Source: Ochromonas danica
Taxonomy: Eukaryota > Sar > Chrysophyceae > Chromulinales > Chromulinaceae
NCBI GenBank assembly: GCA_015146655.1
Contig: VKHL01000002.1
Coordinates: 372,001-436,000, forward strand
Direction of reading: 5' to 3'
DNA length: 64,000 nucleotides
Shown: one piece after another, positions 12,256 to 25,627 of the stretch
Position numbering within the stretch: the first letter of the stretch is position 1
Layout of the letters: each line of letters begins with the position of its first letter
Program-made: the position numbers and the translations under genes
The notes under the pieces: generated by a model
Seen by the model: the letters and a program-made list of their open reading frames with translations, nothing else
Databases searched by the model: none
What the model was told of the DNA's origin: nothing

Positions 12256-13459
12256 GAGAAGGACATTCTTTTTTGAACATTCATTTCCCGCCTTCGTTTC
12301 TGAGGAGGTAAGGAAGACGGGGGCGGTGGACAGACGGGTATATTTGAGGAATATTCTAGGCTTATCAATAGTAATAGTATTCTAGTTAAGTAATTACATA
12401 ATACGTGTTAAGTTATACTTCTCTCATACATATATGTAACATATCAAAGAACCGAAATTGCGGTCAGCGGATTGTGTGGAGTACCGACCAGAGATATTCA
12501 GCATCAAGGTCTTACTACTAATAGATAACACCGTATAATCTCCCCATACTGATGACTATATCAACAAATGGTATTACAGCACAGTGACACGCAGTGCTAT
12601 TATATGGTTTAGTTGTGTTACATGGGAAGAGATAACTATTAACTATTAGTATGGTGCGTAGAAGACAGACATGTAATACACTAATAGTTATGTAATGCAG
12701 AAAGCAGCAATAGCTCTTCATGGGAATAGCTCTTTGTGATTAGGGATGGATAATGACGTTCGGCAAGTCAGGAGAACTTTCAACGGATTATGAAGTACAA
12801 CTCATCTCTTTGGATTTAACGCGTTATAGGTGGTGCCTTTAGATAGATAATTTGTATAGAAGAAAGAACATCGGCAATTTTTAGGAAGAGTTTCTATGAC
12901 AATCTAAACCTAAACAGTTCGTTAAGTTCAGCTTCTTGAATTTTTAGCGTGGAAATTGTTTAAAGACGGAAGGGATACTTAAAATCGGAAAAGGAAGCAT
13001 AATTATGACCCTAATTACTGTTATGAATTATTCTTACGATTTTCTTCGTTCGATATAGAATTCAAGTCGAAATTTCTGGCTGGGGCGTCGTCAATCAAAC
13101 AACTAAAACATAATTATTACGACACAATTTACCATATCCACAACCTTGTTTACCCTCCTCGAGAATGGTGAGAATGCAGCTTTTCGAGCGAGCTCCGGGA
13201 TGAGCACACCTCTCCCAAAAAAGTGGAAAGGGTTTTCATTACCTTTTAACTCGAAATTCTTTACCAGTTTCAAGTTCGGTGTTTATCTTTTAGTCTGGTT
13301 TATTTGGCAAAAGAACTCTCTCCAGCAACAAAGATATCTTCGCAGGAACAACAACAAAGACGGCTTTTGGCTCACAATTAACCAGTTAGTCTAATAAAGA
13401 CGCGAAATACTTTGAAATACGTAATACTGCGAGGTTTATCACACAAACTTCTTTAGTCA
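12256..13459. other. Gene-free AT-rich stretch
   Basis: About 1.2 kb of AT-rich sequence with no frame I can support as a gene on either strand. It contains small internal repeats (variants of TAACTATTAGTAT around 12625-12690). It separates the foldback element from the truncated phosphoglycerate mutase copy and may be decayed repeat sequence, but I cannot assign it. Confidence 0.4.
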
Positions 13460-14884
13460 CTATGATGGTCACGACGATGCATACTGTGGCGACATTTATT
13501 TGGATCACAATGTTCTCAACAGCGCGTCCTTTTTTGACTTGTCCAGAATATTTAACGACGCTGTCGATGCTCTTGAAGACGATAGCACGCACATCCACAA
13601 ATATTTCAAGACTCGCAAAGGAGATGTGTTTGATTTTGATCAGCTCAATCAAGTCCATTTCTTCTCTGATAACTCAACTAGTTGTACCCCTAACAACGAA
13701 CTGGTACAGCCTGGTGGGAATCAACCCAGTATTTTCGCTGATTACGCCGCTAAAATTGCCACTTATAGCAAATTCGATATAACCTTGACAAACGAAGAGG
13801 ATTTATTCTCAAGACCTCTGCTAATCATTATCCGGCATGGCAAGACGGAGCACAATCAGTTGGGTTTATTTACTGGTTGGGAAGATGCCATGCTAGCTAC
13901 CGAAGGTCGACATGAAGCAATTCATGCGGGCAAGCTCTTGCGCAAGCATGGCGTTGAAGTAAGTCGGATTCTGTTGATGTTAGTTGGTAGTTTTGATTGT
14001 TTCTTTTCTGGTTAGTTTGATGTGGTCTACACAAGTTGGCTGTCTCGTGCTATTGACACGGCATGGTTGGTGCTGAACGAATTGGACAGTCTATGGCTAC
14101 CTATTGTGAAAACATGGCGACTGAATGAGAGAATGTGTAAGAAGGGAGTGCTTTCTCTAGAGTTACGAGCGACTCATCATCTTTATTGTGGTTTTTGTAG
14201 ACGGAGCTTTGACTGGCTTGTCTAAGAAGATGATTCGCCAAATCTATGGTGACGAGCAGTTCATGAAATGGAGGCGTGGCTTTGAAGACGCTCCGCCTCC
14301 CATTTCTTCCTTCTCGAGCGCATGTAAGCGGATGGCAATTCTTACCATTTTGCTCCAGAGATTTCGTTAATGATGAGAAATTGTATGGCAGACCCGGGCA
14401 ATGATAATCGCTATGTGAAGTATGTGTTCAAGACATGCCCTTATCATGGTTCGAAACTTGCATCCGCAGTCTGGCACACGGGAAGTTTGAACTCCATAAG
14501 AAATTTCCAAAGTCCGAGTCTCTCAAAGACTGTAAGCTGTTGTGATTTTTTTTATGTATCTTCAGGATGTGATTGCTTTATGGCGACCTTTCCAGGCATG
14601 GAGCGGACTATTCCATATTTCTTGAATATCATCTCACCAACTCTTAGCACTGGCAAAAGTGTGCTCATTGCGTCCTCCGAGTAAGGGTTGCTATTCTTTG
14701 CTTTTATGTCGTCTTAATTAATGTAAGCTCGTGAGTGTCATAGGAATGCCATTAGAGGACTGCTGATGCACCTTTGTAAAATACCCACCAGTAAGATCCA
14801 CATGGTCGAAATTCCCACAGGTCTGCCTCTTGTTTATGATTGGAAGCAGGGCAAGCTTCGTTTACTGGAAGATCCGTCGCTAGG
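13460..14884 (+). pseudogene. Truncated inverted copy of the tandem phosphoglycerate mutase gene
   Basis: This 1425-bp segment is the reverse complement of 27276-28700, with no length difference: paired positions always sum to 42160. All frames I compared (13500-14015, 14022-14225, 14188-14370, 14370-14684) translate identically in both copies. It carries the second phosphoglycerate mutase domain with its introns ([24 protein letters not shown]). It lacks the first domain and start codon, and loses the last 40-odd codons, running instead into unrelated sequence after 14890. Lacking both gene ends it is most likely a non-functional duplicate. Because introns are retained, it arose by DNA duplication, not through RNA. 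Near-perfect identity, including introns, means the event is very recent, is being homogenised by gene conversion, or is an assembly artefact. Confidence 0.85.
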
Positions 14885-14890
14885 TGGAGT

Positions 14891-15352
14891 GGATCATCTC
14901 CTTATAGTCTGTATGCGTTCTAGATGCATCAGCAAACTATGCTTAAGATAGATTTTGTACAACATATACTGCGGCTATTCCAAGAGATACATCTTTAGTA
15001 GGATATATAGATTGTATAGGAGCTGTTGAAAACTCTATCTGGAACAATATCCAGTACTGATCATCACCGACTTTGCTCAACAGCACCAGACCTATCGTCA
15101 ATTCAATAAATTTGCATCTTTGGAAACTTCTTCATTGCAGTATGTTTTTTTTTTCATTGCAGCATGTTTGGAAACCCGCAATAACCGAATCAGTATCGTT
15201 AATCTCCAGGTTTTAATATTATATTATTATTGAGGAGAGGTTCTAAACCATCGATCATGTTCTAGCGGTCGTTAACTTATGACGCCTCCAGGGCCAAAGC
15301 GCCAGGCTAAAGAGCCAATCCAATTCCGCTTCCTTTAAATACGGGAAGAGCG
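14891..15352. other. Intergenic region upstream of the SANT-domain gene
   Basis: About 460 bp between the truncated mutase copy and the SANT gene; presumably holds the SANT gene promoter. An ATG frame at 15281 stops after 20 codons. No other gene is supportable. Confidence 0.4.
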
Positions 15353-18300
15353 ATGCGTTCTCATCAAAATGCTAGGTAAGAATGTACTGAACTGCTGCCT
15401 GTAACGCCTTTATCAATGTATTTCCTGGTTTCAGCTTTGAAGAGGGCGAAATATCCGAAGGATATGCTCCACGATCAACGAAAGGCCAGCACGGTAAGAC
15501 AACCGCTGACTGTAGAACTTTCCCTCTGACCTCCCACAATTTCACAGACTTGGATCAAAGAAGGGACTTCAAACAAATTTCTCAGGGAGAGAGGGCTGTA
15601 GAATATTCCCACCCACCGCCTTTGAGGGCCTCGTCGTCATGGTCTGGCGCGCCAGTCAGTCGAGGCAATAACTCTTCCAAGTCACCCCGTCCGAGCTATG
15701 CACCAGGTTGAGTAGTGTAGAATTATTTTATTTGGTCATGGGTTTTTATCCACTCATTTCTTTCACTCTTTTGCCCTCAGATGATCTGGAGATGTGTGGC
15801 AAGTTCAGTGAGCACTACTACCCTCCACCGCCGCCTCCTCCACACATGCGAGGCGGGGAATGGGCTGATTACGGAAACTATGATTATGAGCTTGCATATC
15901 GAGATAGAGCTTATTATCCTGATAGGTCCTACCATTATGACTATCCGCAAGACGTCTTACCTCCAGACCATAATTATGATCTACGCTTCGGCGACTCTCT
16001 TAATCCACCTCTGGAGAAGTATGATTTCTATGAAAGAAGGCCATCTAGTGTTCCGTCTTCTTTTGATATTGCTCCTAGACATGCTGGCGTGACGGAAATT
16101 CCTTATCCGAGATTCTCCTACAGTGAAGATAAATATCGTCGCGATGGATATGGAAGGCCTGCTGATGCTGTTTATGGTAACAATATGTCTAATAATCGTC
16201 AAAGTTTTGCTCCTCCCCCTCCCCCACCTCCCCCTCCTCCTCCTCGACCGCGCAGCATTTCACCCGATAGAGATCGGATGGCTGGGGGTGGCAGTCGATC
16301 GCCTTACTTTGCAGAATTTCCTCAAGATCCAACACAGCGTAAGCTATCGTCTGATCCAATGGATAGTTATGGGAATCGGCGATATGCATTACCAGTTCAG
16401 AGTAAGAGAAATCCGGACAAATTGACTCAGGGTTCTGTTGAAAACGCGAAGAGACTGAATCCTTTTCCTGACGGCCCAGCTCCTCATAAATTTAAGAAAG
16501 ACAACAACGAGGTAATGGTGGCAGGTGATATAAAGATGGACAAAGGGACCAGTAGTAAGGGATCTGTTGAGTCGAGGCACGATGTTGTGGAGAATCGAAT
16601 TGAACTCCTGGAAGAAGAAGTTGAGCATAAAGCCGAGAAGGTATTGTCTACCTGTTATTTATTGTATTGTTGCATTTTGTGTTGAGCATTTTGCCGTATG
16701 TAAAGGTGGTGATAAGTGCTACTGTCTTAGAGGATGCCGAGCGAGAAGCAGAGAAGCCCAGAGTCCCCGGTTAGTTTTCTGTGATTTTTGTTTACAGTAT
16801 TATTAACAAACGTTATTATTTTAGTGAGGACTCTCAAAGAAAGTGTTGATGTGACGGCTGTACACTTTATTCTGCCAACGGCGACCAAATTGACTGAAAC
16901 TGAGAGTTCTATCCCAAAGTTCTTAAAAGCCGAGTTTCATTCCAACGAGAAATCTCAACCAATTTCATTGCCTACAGATTTGCGATCTCTGAGCTCAGCT
17001 TTGCACACAGCAATTCCTGACGATAATACTCGCAAACCTCGAGCTGCATGGGGAAAAGGTAGTTATTACTTCTTCATTTCCTGGAGATAGAACTAATTGT
17101 TGTAATTTGTTTAAGGTTTGGTAAAGAGCGTCAAGGCGAGTGAGGAAATTAAGAGCTTTTCCGATATGGATCATGAAGAAGAGCCTCGTAATTGTCTCGG
17201 GAAAGCTGTGGGTGTAGAAGAGTTACCGACCACTCAAGAAGTTAACGATTTGGAAGCTGAAGTACCCAGGGGAATAATGGCTACATCTGATGTTAATAAG
17301 TCCGAAGTTGGGGTTTCCAACGAAATGGTTGCACCTGATGTTAATGAATGGGACGCTGAGGTGCCCAAGGAAATCGTTGTACCTGATGTTCCTCAAGGTG
17401 AAAGTGCCTTCGACATTTGCGGAGTGTCAAGCTCACCTCCGGATTCCACGATTCTATCTTCGAGCAGTGCTGTGCATACCAATGAATACCAAAATTCGTT
17501 ATTGGACATCAGCGTTATTGAGAAGTCGGCGAATGACTCAGCACGTGAAGTTAGCGAGGAAATCATTGACGTGAACGAGTGTGTATTGCCTCCGCTTGCC
17601 GAGTCAGATGAAGTACAGCCTACGTCTTGCGAGCACATATCATCCAAGGATAATGATGATGCCGACGCGACTCCATCCATCATTTTGCAGAACTCCGACC
17701 TTTCATTATCGCCGGACAATCAGAGTTCCTCCTCCACAAACCTACCCAAAAGTAGATTCAATGCCAGAGGAGGTAGAGGTAATGGCAGAGGATCTGTGGT
17801 TGATCAGGCGAAGTCTGCACCGTTTGATTCTAGCTATGCGCGTCAAGGCCAAGATTCTCACCAGCGAACGCCTTGGAAGGAAAAACGGGCAGGCAAGGAT
17901 GAAACTCGACTTGGATCAATATTCAGTTCAGAATCAGATATTCATCGTGCATATAATGCCATTGTGTATATGCTGGAGCTCCAGAAAAGCAATGCAGATG
18001 CTATTTCTCAACAACAAGCGATGTATTTGAGTAGACTTCTTCAAGATGTGAAGACTGTGACTGCCGCGGCAAAGATATCCATGCCAAGAACCAAAGAAAT
18101 ATGTGATTCCATTGATTTATTAAACCAAACTGCAGAAAATTATTATGCTGTTCTTAAAAGCTATCGGGAAAAGAAATACTTGATGGAATGTAAGTTTCAA
18201 ACTGTTTTTGTTTTGTACCATACGCTAATCTGAGTAATATGCTAGTAACTTTGAAGGAGTTGACTCCGGAGTCAGCAGCTCAAATTGATGGAACACTCAG

Positions 18301-20644
18301 TTCAAACGTCTCTTCTCCACTTTGTGCTGATGTTCATCACCATAACAAACTTCGGGTTATTGAGGCTCACTTTTTCACCACGATCGTGCGACACAGCCAG
18401 ATTAACGAAGGTCAATTTAATTCAAACTCGCTGACTAACTCCAGTTTCGATCGATATGAGCATTCAATGGGTGAGATCGGAAATACTACTATGTGTCTAC
18501 AAGGGCACACTTCTGCTGGCGAACTCGCCAAGAAACGTCCGGTAATGTCCAAACACATCCGAAATCTGAAGCTGACAAAATCAAAAGCTTGGAGAACTCT
18601 TGGACAGAAATATACGGATGTATTCTCGAAGTGGAATGCTCATGTCGAAGACCTGGAGAAAAGAGATAGCAATAACAGGGAAGGTCCAAAACTACGCAAT
18701 GCAGCGCTTTCTTATGGTAGCTTTGCCAGGTCAGTACCTCCCGAGACGACCTCTTCCAGAACAAATTCTACCCTCAATTCCTCCGGTGGAGCGGAAATTA
18801 GCACTTGGAATCAGATGGCTGTCCGGAGTGACTACGAACAAGAAAGATTAATAAATGAGCTTTGCGCCAAAGAGCTGGTTTTCTCGAAGATATCGAAAGG
18901 AGTTGCTCCAATTCCTTCCATGCATTCACCGTGGCTTCAAGCTGATACCACCATTCCCATCAAAAAGCCACATTGGTCGCAGAAATTAAGGAACATTGTG
19001 TTTGCACCTGATGCCACGAAATCGTCATGTGTGGGTGAGGTTGACCATGACCATTATGAGAAGATTCTTTGCTGTTTATCTTTGCCAAGTAACGCTGTTG
19101 ATTGTGATGGAGTGCAAAACACCACAGATGGCAAGAAACAGAATTGCATATCTCTTCTTCCTACTCAACAGTGTCCTATCAATTGTAATTGTGCTCTTCA
19201 AGTGGAGAAACTCGGCAATTTCAATCGCATATGGTCTGATGTGGAGAAGTGTATCTTCGTGGATAAATTTCTGCAGTTTCCCAAGAATTTCCACAGGATC
19301 GCTTCTTTTCTTCCCAATAGAACAACCAAAGACTGTGTCAAGTTTTACTATGATGCAAAGTACACTGTGGAGTTCAAACAGCTATTAAAAGAGCATGATA
19401 ATCGTAGGAAGCAGGTGAAAGCCAATTGGCTTTATTCAACCAAAGCTGCTCATGTGTCGGGAGGTGAACTTTTCCCTCCTAATAATAATGAAGTCAAAGA
19501 CTTCTTGGTACAGGCTCCTATGGATGATAGTAGCTATTCCACTTTTATTTATACTCCTTCGTTTATTAGTAGATTGTGTAGTTTTCCATTACCAATTTCC
19601 AGCCACAAAATGGCTCTGGAGAACGAAGAGGGAAAGAGACAGCTTATTCAAGTATATCCTCATTCGGAGCTCTTGTCACGTTATCTTCGCTATAAACTAT
19701 TTAATATTCATCAGTACTTGGATGATAACCCGCAGGTCAGCCACCAGATCACTGGAGTAAATGCCAAATCGAGCCGTAAAATTTCGGATGATGAAGAAGA
19801 TGAAGATGAGGCACAGTTTGCCGACCTGGAGGATGTCGTTCGCACATTCCAACGTCTTGGCAATTTGACTATGGAGAACTCTCATATTCATGAGAAAGAT
19901 CCTGATATGTCTTTGATCAATGGGACTAAGCTGCCTGCAGAGCCTTTTAATAATGAATTCGTTTATTCGTTCAATGAAAATCACGTTGCAGACTTCCTGT
20001 TGCCTCTTTATTCGTTTTCTGCGTATGATACTTCATCATATTGCCGAGCATATTATTCCGAACTAGCTCAAGAACACTTACCTCCAGAAAGCTACGATGA
20101 TCGCTTAAACTGTGAAGTTTTAAATGAGCGTGTTGATTTGTCGATGAATTTTGACGATAGCAACAAGGGGCAATTCAACCGACAACATCCTTTTCCTTCT
20201 GGGCGGGGATCTTCCGGCAGGAGAGGTTGTGGTCGTGGGAAGAACAAAGGGGTGGAGCTGATTTTGAAAGGACAACGAACGATTGAAGAAGTGCCATCCG
20301 CTGCATTCACTCCCAATCGGGAACCTACAGCAGGAAGAGGCCGTGGCAGAGGTCGAGGGCGACAATCCAACTTATTTGATGCCAAAATCGCTGCTGAAAA
20401 GGAAAAGTCGCGAGGAAGAAAGCCTTCCACGATTAATGAACTGTCTCAACCTTCCGGAGCCTTCGGTCGACTGGGGATAACAAGTTGTGATATTTTCGAT
20501 ACTTCTCGTATCGTTAAAGGCGATGGGAAGAATGAAGAGCCACAGGTGGATAATTTGAATGATTCCATGGGGAGGTATTCGAACGGCGATAAGCAAACAT
20601 CATTACAACCAGATGCATCCCCTGCGGAACCGGAGAGACAGTGA
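15353..20644 (+). CDS. SANT-domain protein, NCoR/SMRT/Snt1-like corepressor candidate
   Basis: Eight exons (15353-15375, 15435-15493, 15548-15706, 15781-16640, 16706-16769, 16825-17058, 17116-18189, 18246-20644) sum to 4872 nt, exactly 1624 codons. The N terminus (MRSHQNASFEEGEISEGYAP) is followed by Tyr- and Pro-rich low complexity with two polyproline runs. A helical stretch lies around 17930-18190, and one clear SANT domain lies near 19210-19410: WSDVEKCIFVDKFLQFPKNF, IASFLPNRTT and CVKFYYDAKY. The YPKNF..IASFL..KT..DC..FYY pattern is the one found in NCoR/SMRT and yeast Snt1, subunits of histone deacetylase complexes. The C terminus carries RGRGRGR-type runs (20335-20365), typical of RNA or DNA contact. 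Seen: one SANT. Not seen: a confident second SANT. The corepressor role is inferred from family resemblance. Confidence 0.75.
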
Positions 20645-20795
20645 TGTTGGTGGCTTTAGATTAGTGCTTTGCGGTAGTTCGAGCTCCTTTTCTTTTCGTG
20701 GCAATGCTCGTCTATTCTGTGCCTAAGCTAAGAATAAGCGCTTTCAGAAGATATTTAACTTGCAGTGTACAGGGTAGAGCTTTAAAAATAAACTC

Positions 20796-23190
20796 TTAAA
20801 ATTGGAAACCTCCAGGAGGGTTGGCCACGTTGTGAGGCCCAAATCCGAATTGCTGAGTTCCTCCAGCTCCAGTGATTAAATCAGGAGCAATTTCACTCTC
20901 TCCCTCCTCTTCCGCACCGAAGTATGTTTCCAGCACCTGCCCATGAACCAAAATAAGAAACACAGAACACATAACGCTTTGCAATGCCTGAACAGCTTCT
21001 TACCTTGACAGCGCGCAGATAAATTTGTTTGTTGTTGTGATTTTGAAGGTTCTCAATAGCAGTCACGCCATTGCATTCATTGATGATTTCCACTATCCTG
21101 TCTAACTTATTTGTTGCTTGACCAACTTTGAGCATGTTCTCCAAACCTTCGAGTGCAACTGTGACCACTTTAGTGTCCGAAACTACATTCATACGCGTAA
21201 GCACAAACAAAGAAGAAGTGACGTTACGAATCTAAGGGTCGAAAACAATAAATACCTTCCAGAAGGCTGCACAAGGGCTCAATGGCACCGATATCCACTA
21301 GATGAAGGATCTGCTCATGGGTTCCGCCGGAGGTGGCATTAGACACTGCCCACGCTGCTTCCTTCTGGATGTCAAACTCAGCTCTGTCGTATTACACAGC
21401 CACATCAGACAAAATTTGCACCAGTAATAGGAGGAGACTAACCCTTTCAGAAGGTCAATCAGCTTAGGGAAAATGGCATTGCTTATCACCGCTTGAATTT
21501 GCTCAGCAGTTCCAGCAGTAATGTTTGATATTGTCCAGCAAGCCTCTTTTCGAATATTCTTCTTGGGACTGTCAAGCATCCTACAACGGAAAAGAAAAGA
21601 AATTACTGTTTTTTCAGAAAAATGCCATGTCAGACGTACCACAGAAGGGCCGGAAGAGCATTGAGATTGATAACAAACTGAGTTTGGCTATCATCGCCAG
21701 TGACAATATTACCCACAGTTCGCAAGGCAGGCGTTTGTACAGCAGTAGATGTGCTTCCTGCTCCAGACACAGAATATCAACACATGCTCGAGATCATTTA
21801 TCAAAACATCTAAAAGGAATATTACCAAGTAATTCAATCAATCTGGGAGCAACTCCCGCATTGAGAACAGCTTGAATACGGTAGTCAGGCCCATCTGACA
21901 TGTAAGACAAAGCCCAGCAAGCATCCGTAACTGTTTCGATATCTTGTGAGAACAGTAGTCTAACCGACAAGACATGCGAATTAACTACGAATCATATATA
22001 ATCCAACAAACAGGACCAACCTGGCGAGCAGAGGAAGAGCTGGACGTACAACTTCAAAATCGGGGGCAGGTTTCCCACGACACAAGTTGGATAGAGTCCA
22101 GGTGACATTGCGGATGGTAGACAACCTTGAGCTCTCACCAAAACTCTAAGATTTCATGGCATTGGTCACAAAATTATTAGGATATCGATTGACTATCATA
22201 CCTGACTGACTTGGAGTAGGGCAGGAAGCGCGCCACACTGCAAAACCAGATCTCTGCACTGTACACTGTCTCCAGCAACGTTGCCCAATGCCCATGCAGC
22301 CTGAGAAGTGTAGGTACTAATGAATCTTGGAGTAACCTAAGATAGTAGAATGGGGAGCAACAAACCTGCTCGCGAACATCCTCGTTGGGCGACATGAGCA
22401 ATCGAATAAAAATAGGCACTGCTCCAGCCTCGATCACATACCGAGTATGTTCTGAAGTGCCCGAAGCAATATTTGTCAGTGCCCAAGCAGCTTCGAATTG
22501 AAGAGCCTTTGATATACACAACACACAACCAATAAGAAGAAAGACAGAGAGAGAGGGGGGAAAGGAAGCAACTCGAACCGGGTTGTCATTCATTTGCAGG
22601 AAGACGACAAAACGCTGGACTACACCAGATTCGATCACTTGCTGAATAGGAGGATTTCTCTCTAAACACGAAAAAAGTGCGATGGTCACGAAAGATGGCA
22701 AGGTCAACTTTTTAGAGGAAGGAGCTGCTTACCAATGGAGAGAAGTCTGCGGAATTGCTGTGTGGCTTCCAGATTACTGGCAAGATCGTCTGAAAAGATC
22801 ATCTCTCTGCATTTTAAAATGGCTGTAGTGAGGACAGGGTCGTTCCTGGTCATGTCAGGCCCTGAAGCGTCCACAGGGGCGAGCTAGTTGGCATCCAGAA
22901 CGAAAAAATTAAACAAATGGGCTCCATATACAATCGACTAAAAGCGATGGGGGAAACTCACCGTGCGTCGCTTATTGATTTGATCTTCTTTTTTCTCTTT
23001 TCGGATTTGGATGGTGGTTTCATTCCTACGACGACGTGCTTCATCCTGCTCCACGCCTTTCTTGAACGCTGATCTGCGCGAATTGGTTTTATTCTGAGGG
23101 GAGACAATTTTTATTTTCATCATTAGCCGCCTCGCAAAGAGAAAAAGAAGGTAACGAAAACAACATCACCTGATCGCCAAGGAATTCCAT
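20796..23190 (-). CDS. Importin subunit alpha (karyopherin alpha)
   Basis: About ten or more short exons. The N terminus MEFLGDQ splices to an importin-beta-binding domain with [19 protein letters not shown]. Armadillo repeats follow, with the usual asparagine and tryptophan positions: [67 protein letters not shown] and [12 protein letters not shown]. The C terminus has the acidic YFGAEEEGE segment and ends NPPGGFQF, as in plant and algal importin alpha. The protein carries classical NLS cargo into the nucleus with importin beta. The gene is convergent with the SANT gene (about 150 bp between stops) and divergent from the NMN adenylyltransferase gene. The start ATG is complementary to 23188-23190 and the stop to 20796-20798. 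Exon limits were not all resolved. Confidence 0.93.
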
Positions 23191-23459
23191 GTCGGAGAGT
23201 TCTTTGTTCAGCGCGGCTAACTTCGGCAACGAGCGAGTGACCACCACCAGACTGAGCAGAGTCTCAGGGTCTTCTTAAGTTAACACTTGAAGAACGCGTT
23301 TAAAAGAAGTCCTGTCACATTAGTCTATAAATGATGATGATGTGCGACGAGAAAATTTAATGTTGATGATCGCCTTAAGGATAGTATAAAGTTGGCTAGT
23401 GCAAAAAAGGCAAAATCCGCTGGAAGGGATTTGAGTAAGCTCTAATCTCCGACTTGTTG

Positions 23460-25320
23460 ATGGAGTTGATGGATAGACGACACGTTACATTTACCCACGC
23501 AGTAATAATATCATCTGTCCTCCATTGCAACTGTTGTGGGGTCAACGTAAAATTCGTCATCTTCATCTATGCGTCACCTGCCTGGATCTTTGGTCTGCTT
23601 ATTGTCAATAACATGATGGAAAGAGCTAAGCATGGGTCGTCTCATATGCCCACGTACACAGAGATACATACAGTTTCGCCCATCGCTGCCGGGCTGCCCA
23701 TTTTGGAAATTGTTCGTAAATTGGAAGAAGAAAAAATTCTTTCTCGTGAAGATCGTTTGGCGCTAAAAGATGCTTTGTATTCGCCGGATTCTGCTCGGCG
23801 TGAAAAAGTCGTCCAAGCCCTCTGTGCCGTGGAGCTAAGTCTGCAGTCCCGTAATGCCATCCTGCGTCTCAAGACTGTCCTCTATGATCGAGAGGAGCCA
23901 CAGCTGAATGCCGCGGGCTTAGTACAGAGTAGTTTATTTAATCGAGGAGATGGAGATGGTACTCGAAAGCAACCAAAGACGGCGGAAGTGCCAGAGGCTG
24001 AGGAGCCTACGAGCCCGACCACATCGTCCTTGAAGAAGGATGAGTTAGCACCAAGCAAAGATAAAGCACCAAGGATCTCGCCAAAACGAGTGATTGATGT
24101 TGTTAAAGAGGGCGAAGATGGTGGCGAGGGCGATGGGATGAATGTGCAGGACACCGTGACGAAGGTCGTTGGCAGTTGTCCGCAGTACTCTGGAAGTGAT
24201 AACTTCAATGTTCTATTAAAAATTGAAAAACGGATTTTTGATGTCGCATCAAAGTTAAGTTTGGAGAAGACGAAGGCTATTCGCTTCGCAGTAATTGTGG
24301 GCAGCGGGTCTTTTAATCCCCTCACTCGCATACACCTCCGGGGCTATTTTCTTGCAAAGCAGTATCTTGAATCACACTGTGGCTACTTAGTGCTTGGTTC
24401 CTTGTTGTCTCCTTCTCATAGTGCGACTGTGCGAGAACGCTATCGTACAAATCCGATGGAGGTACTGCCCGCTCCTCATCGCCTGGGTATGTTTGAAGTA
24501 TCGAATCTTTTTTGCCTTTTCTGATCGACTTTTGTCTTGCATTTAAGCAATAGCGCAACTCCTTGTAGAGAGCAGTCAATTTCTCAGCATTGACCCTTGG
24601 GAAATTACTCGACGGCGAGCTATGGATTATCTTTCATTGTTGGAGCACTCACAGGTCATCCAATCTATCTTGATGGGTGCTATATTTTATGTCACTAAGG
24701 TTCTTGCTGATCTTTAGAATATATTGAAGATTCGCTTTCCAGATTTCTCCATTAAACTGTTTTACATGACTAAGCCAAATAATGTGGTCATGCTGTCTCC
24801 TCAAGCTCTACGGTCGCAGAGCTTTCATGTCATCGCCGTGTGTAGAAGCTATGAAACGGATGCTTTACGGTCGCAGTTAGGAAGCAAATGGAACGGCATC
24901 ATTACAGTGGTTGAGGATAGTGCCATTCTCGATGCGTCATTGGATCAAGTAACCTCCCGAAGAGTGCGCGACAAGATAAAATTGGGCGAGAGCGTGGAGC
25001 AACTTGTGGGAAGCAAAATCAATGATTACGTCATAGCTAACCATATTCAACAAAAGGTACATACATTGGCTCACTGCATCTTAGATTGGTTTATCTTATT
25101 TGTATGCCTTTGATAGTTGAATGGCACTGAAGTTTGGACCACAGAGGAGAAGTCTATGCCAAAAATTTTAAGCAGGGGCGTGCAGTCTGCAAGAAAGGCA
25201 GGATCTATTAATGATTTCTCCGTCTCGGATATGCCTCCTCTAACTGAGAAGAAGGAATCGGATCGAGGAATTAGCGAGTCTGCGTATGTTCCTTCATGGG
25301 TTCGACGAAAGCCATCTTAA
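23460..25320 (+). CDS. NMNAT: Nicotinamide/nicotinate mononucleotide adenylyltransferase with N-terminal extension
   Basis: Exons: first exon to 24486, then 24548-24654, 24718-25056, 25117-25320. Starting at 23613 gives 507 aa with all phases consistent; an in-frame ATG at 23460 would give 558 aa. The catalytic region has the nucleotidyltransferase motif GSFNPLTRIHLRGYFLAKQY (GxFNPxTxxH) and the late motif TSRRVRDKIKLGESVEQLV (SSTxxR-type). It makes NAD+ or deamido-NAD+ from ATP and the mononucleotide. The roughly 200 residues before it are a helical segment (ILEIVRKLEEEKILSREDRL) and a charged linker, absent from typical 230-300 aa enzymes. The tail after the last intron is also extra. The N-terminal part upstream of 23613 reads as hydrophobic and may be untranslated. 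Start choice is uncertain; enzyme identity is firm. Confidence 0.85.
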
Positions 25321-25627
25321 GCTGGGCAGGCAGTTGGGTTTTTGGTCTTGTCCCAATATCAGCTCTTCGCCCTATGGAAAGTGAGCTTCATCATCCTTGA
25401 TATTGGACTTCTTGTGGTAGAGAAAAGCTGCTATGCTGTTGCACGCCACAATGGACCCCCGGGCTGTATCCTGTGGTCAGAATATTTGACTTTCAATTTG
25501 AGACGCTTTGTTTGTCAGGGTGAAAAACGGAACAACACAATGAAATGAAGTGCGCTATCCGCAGCGATCTGAAGTATGACTTTCAATATTTATACAAGAA
25601 CATCGTAAGTTATGAACATAGTAATAT
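25321..25627. other. Convergent intergenic region
   Basis: About 300 bp between the stop codons of the adenylyltransferase (plus) and the UBTD-like gene (minus). It should contain both 3' UTRs. I see nothing else. Confidence 0.4.

Noticed and set aside
12300-12760. Possible solo LTR or other retroelement relic
   Set aside because: AT-rich with short internal repeats, but I found no paired ends, target duplication or coding remains.
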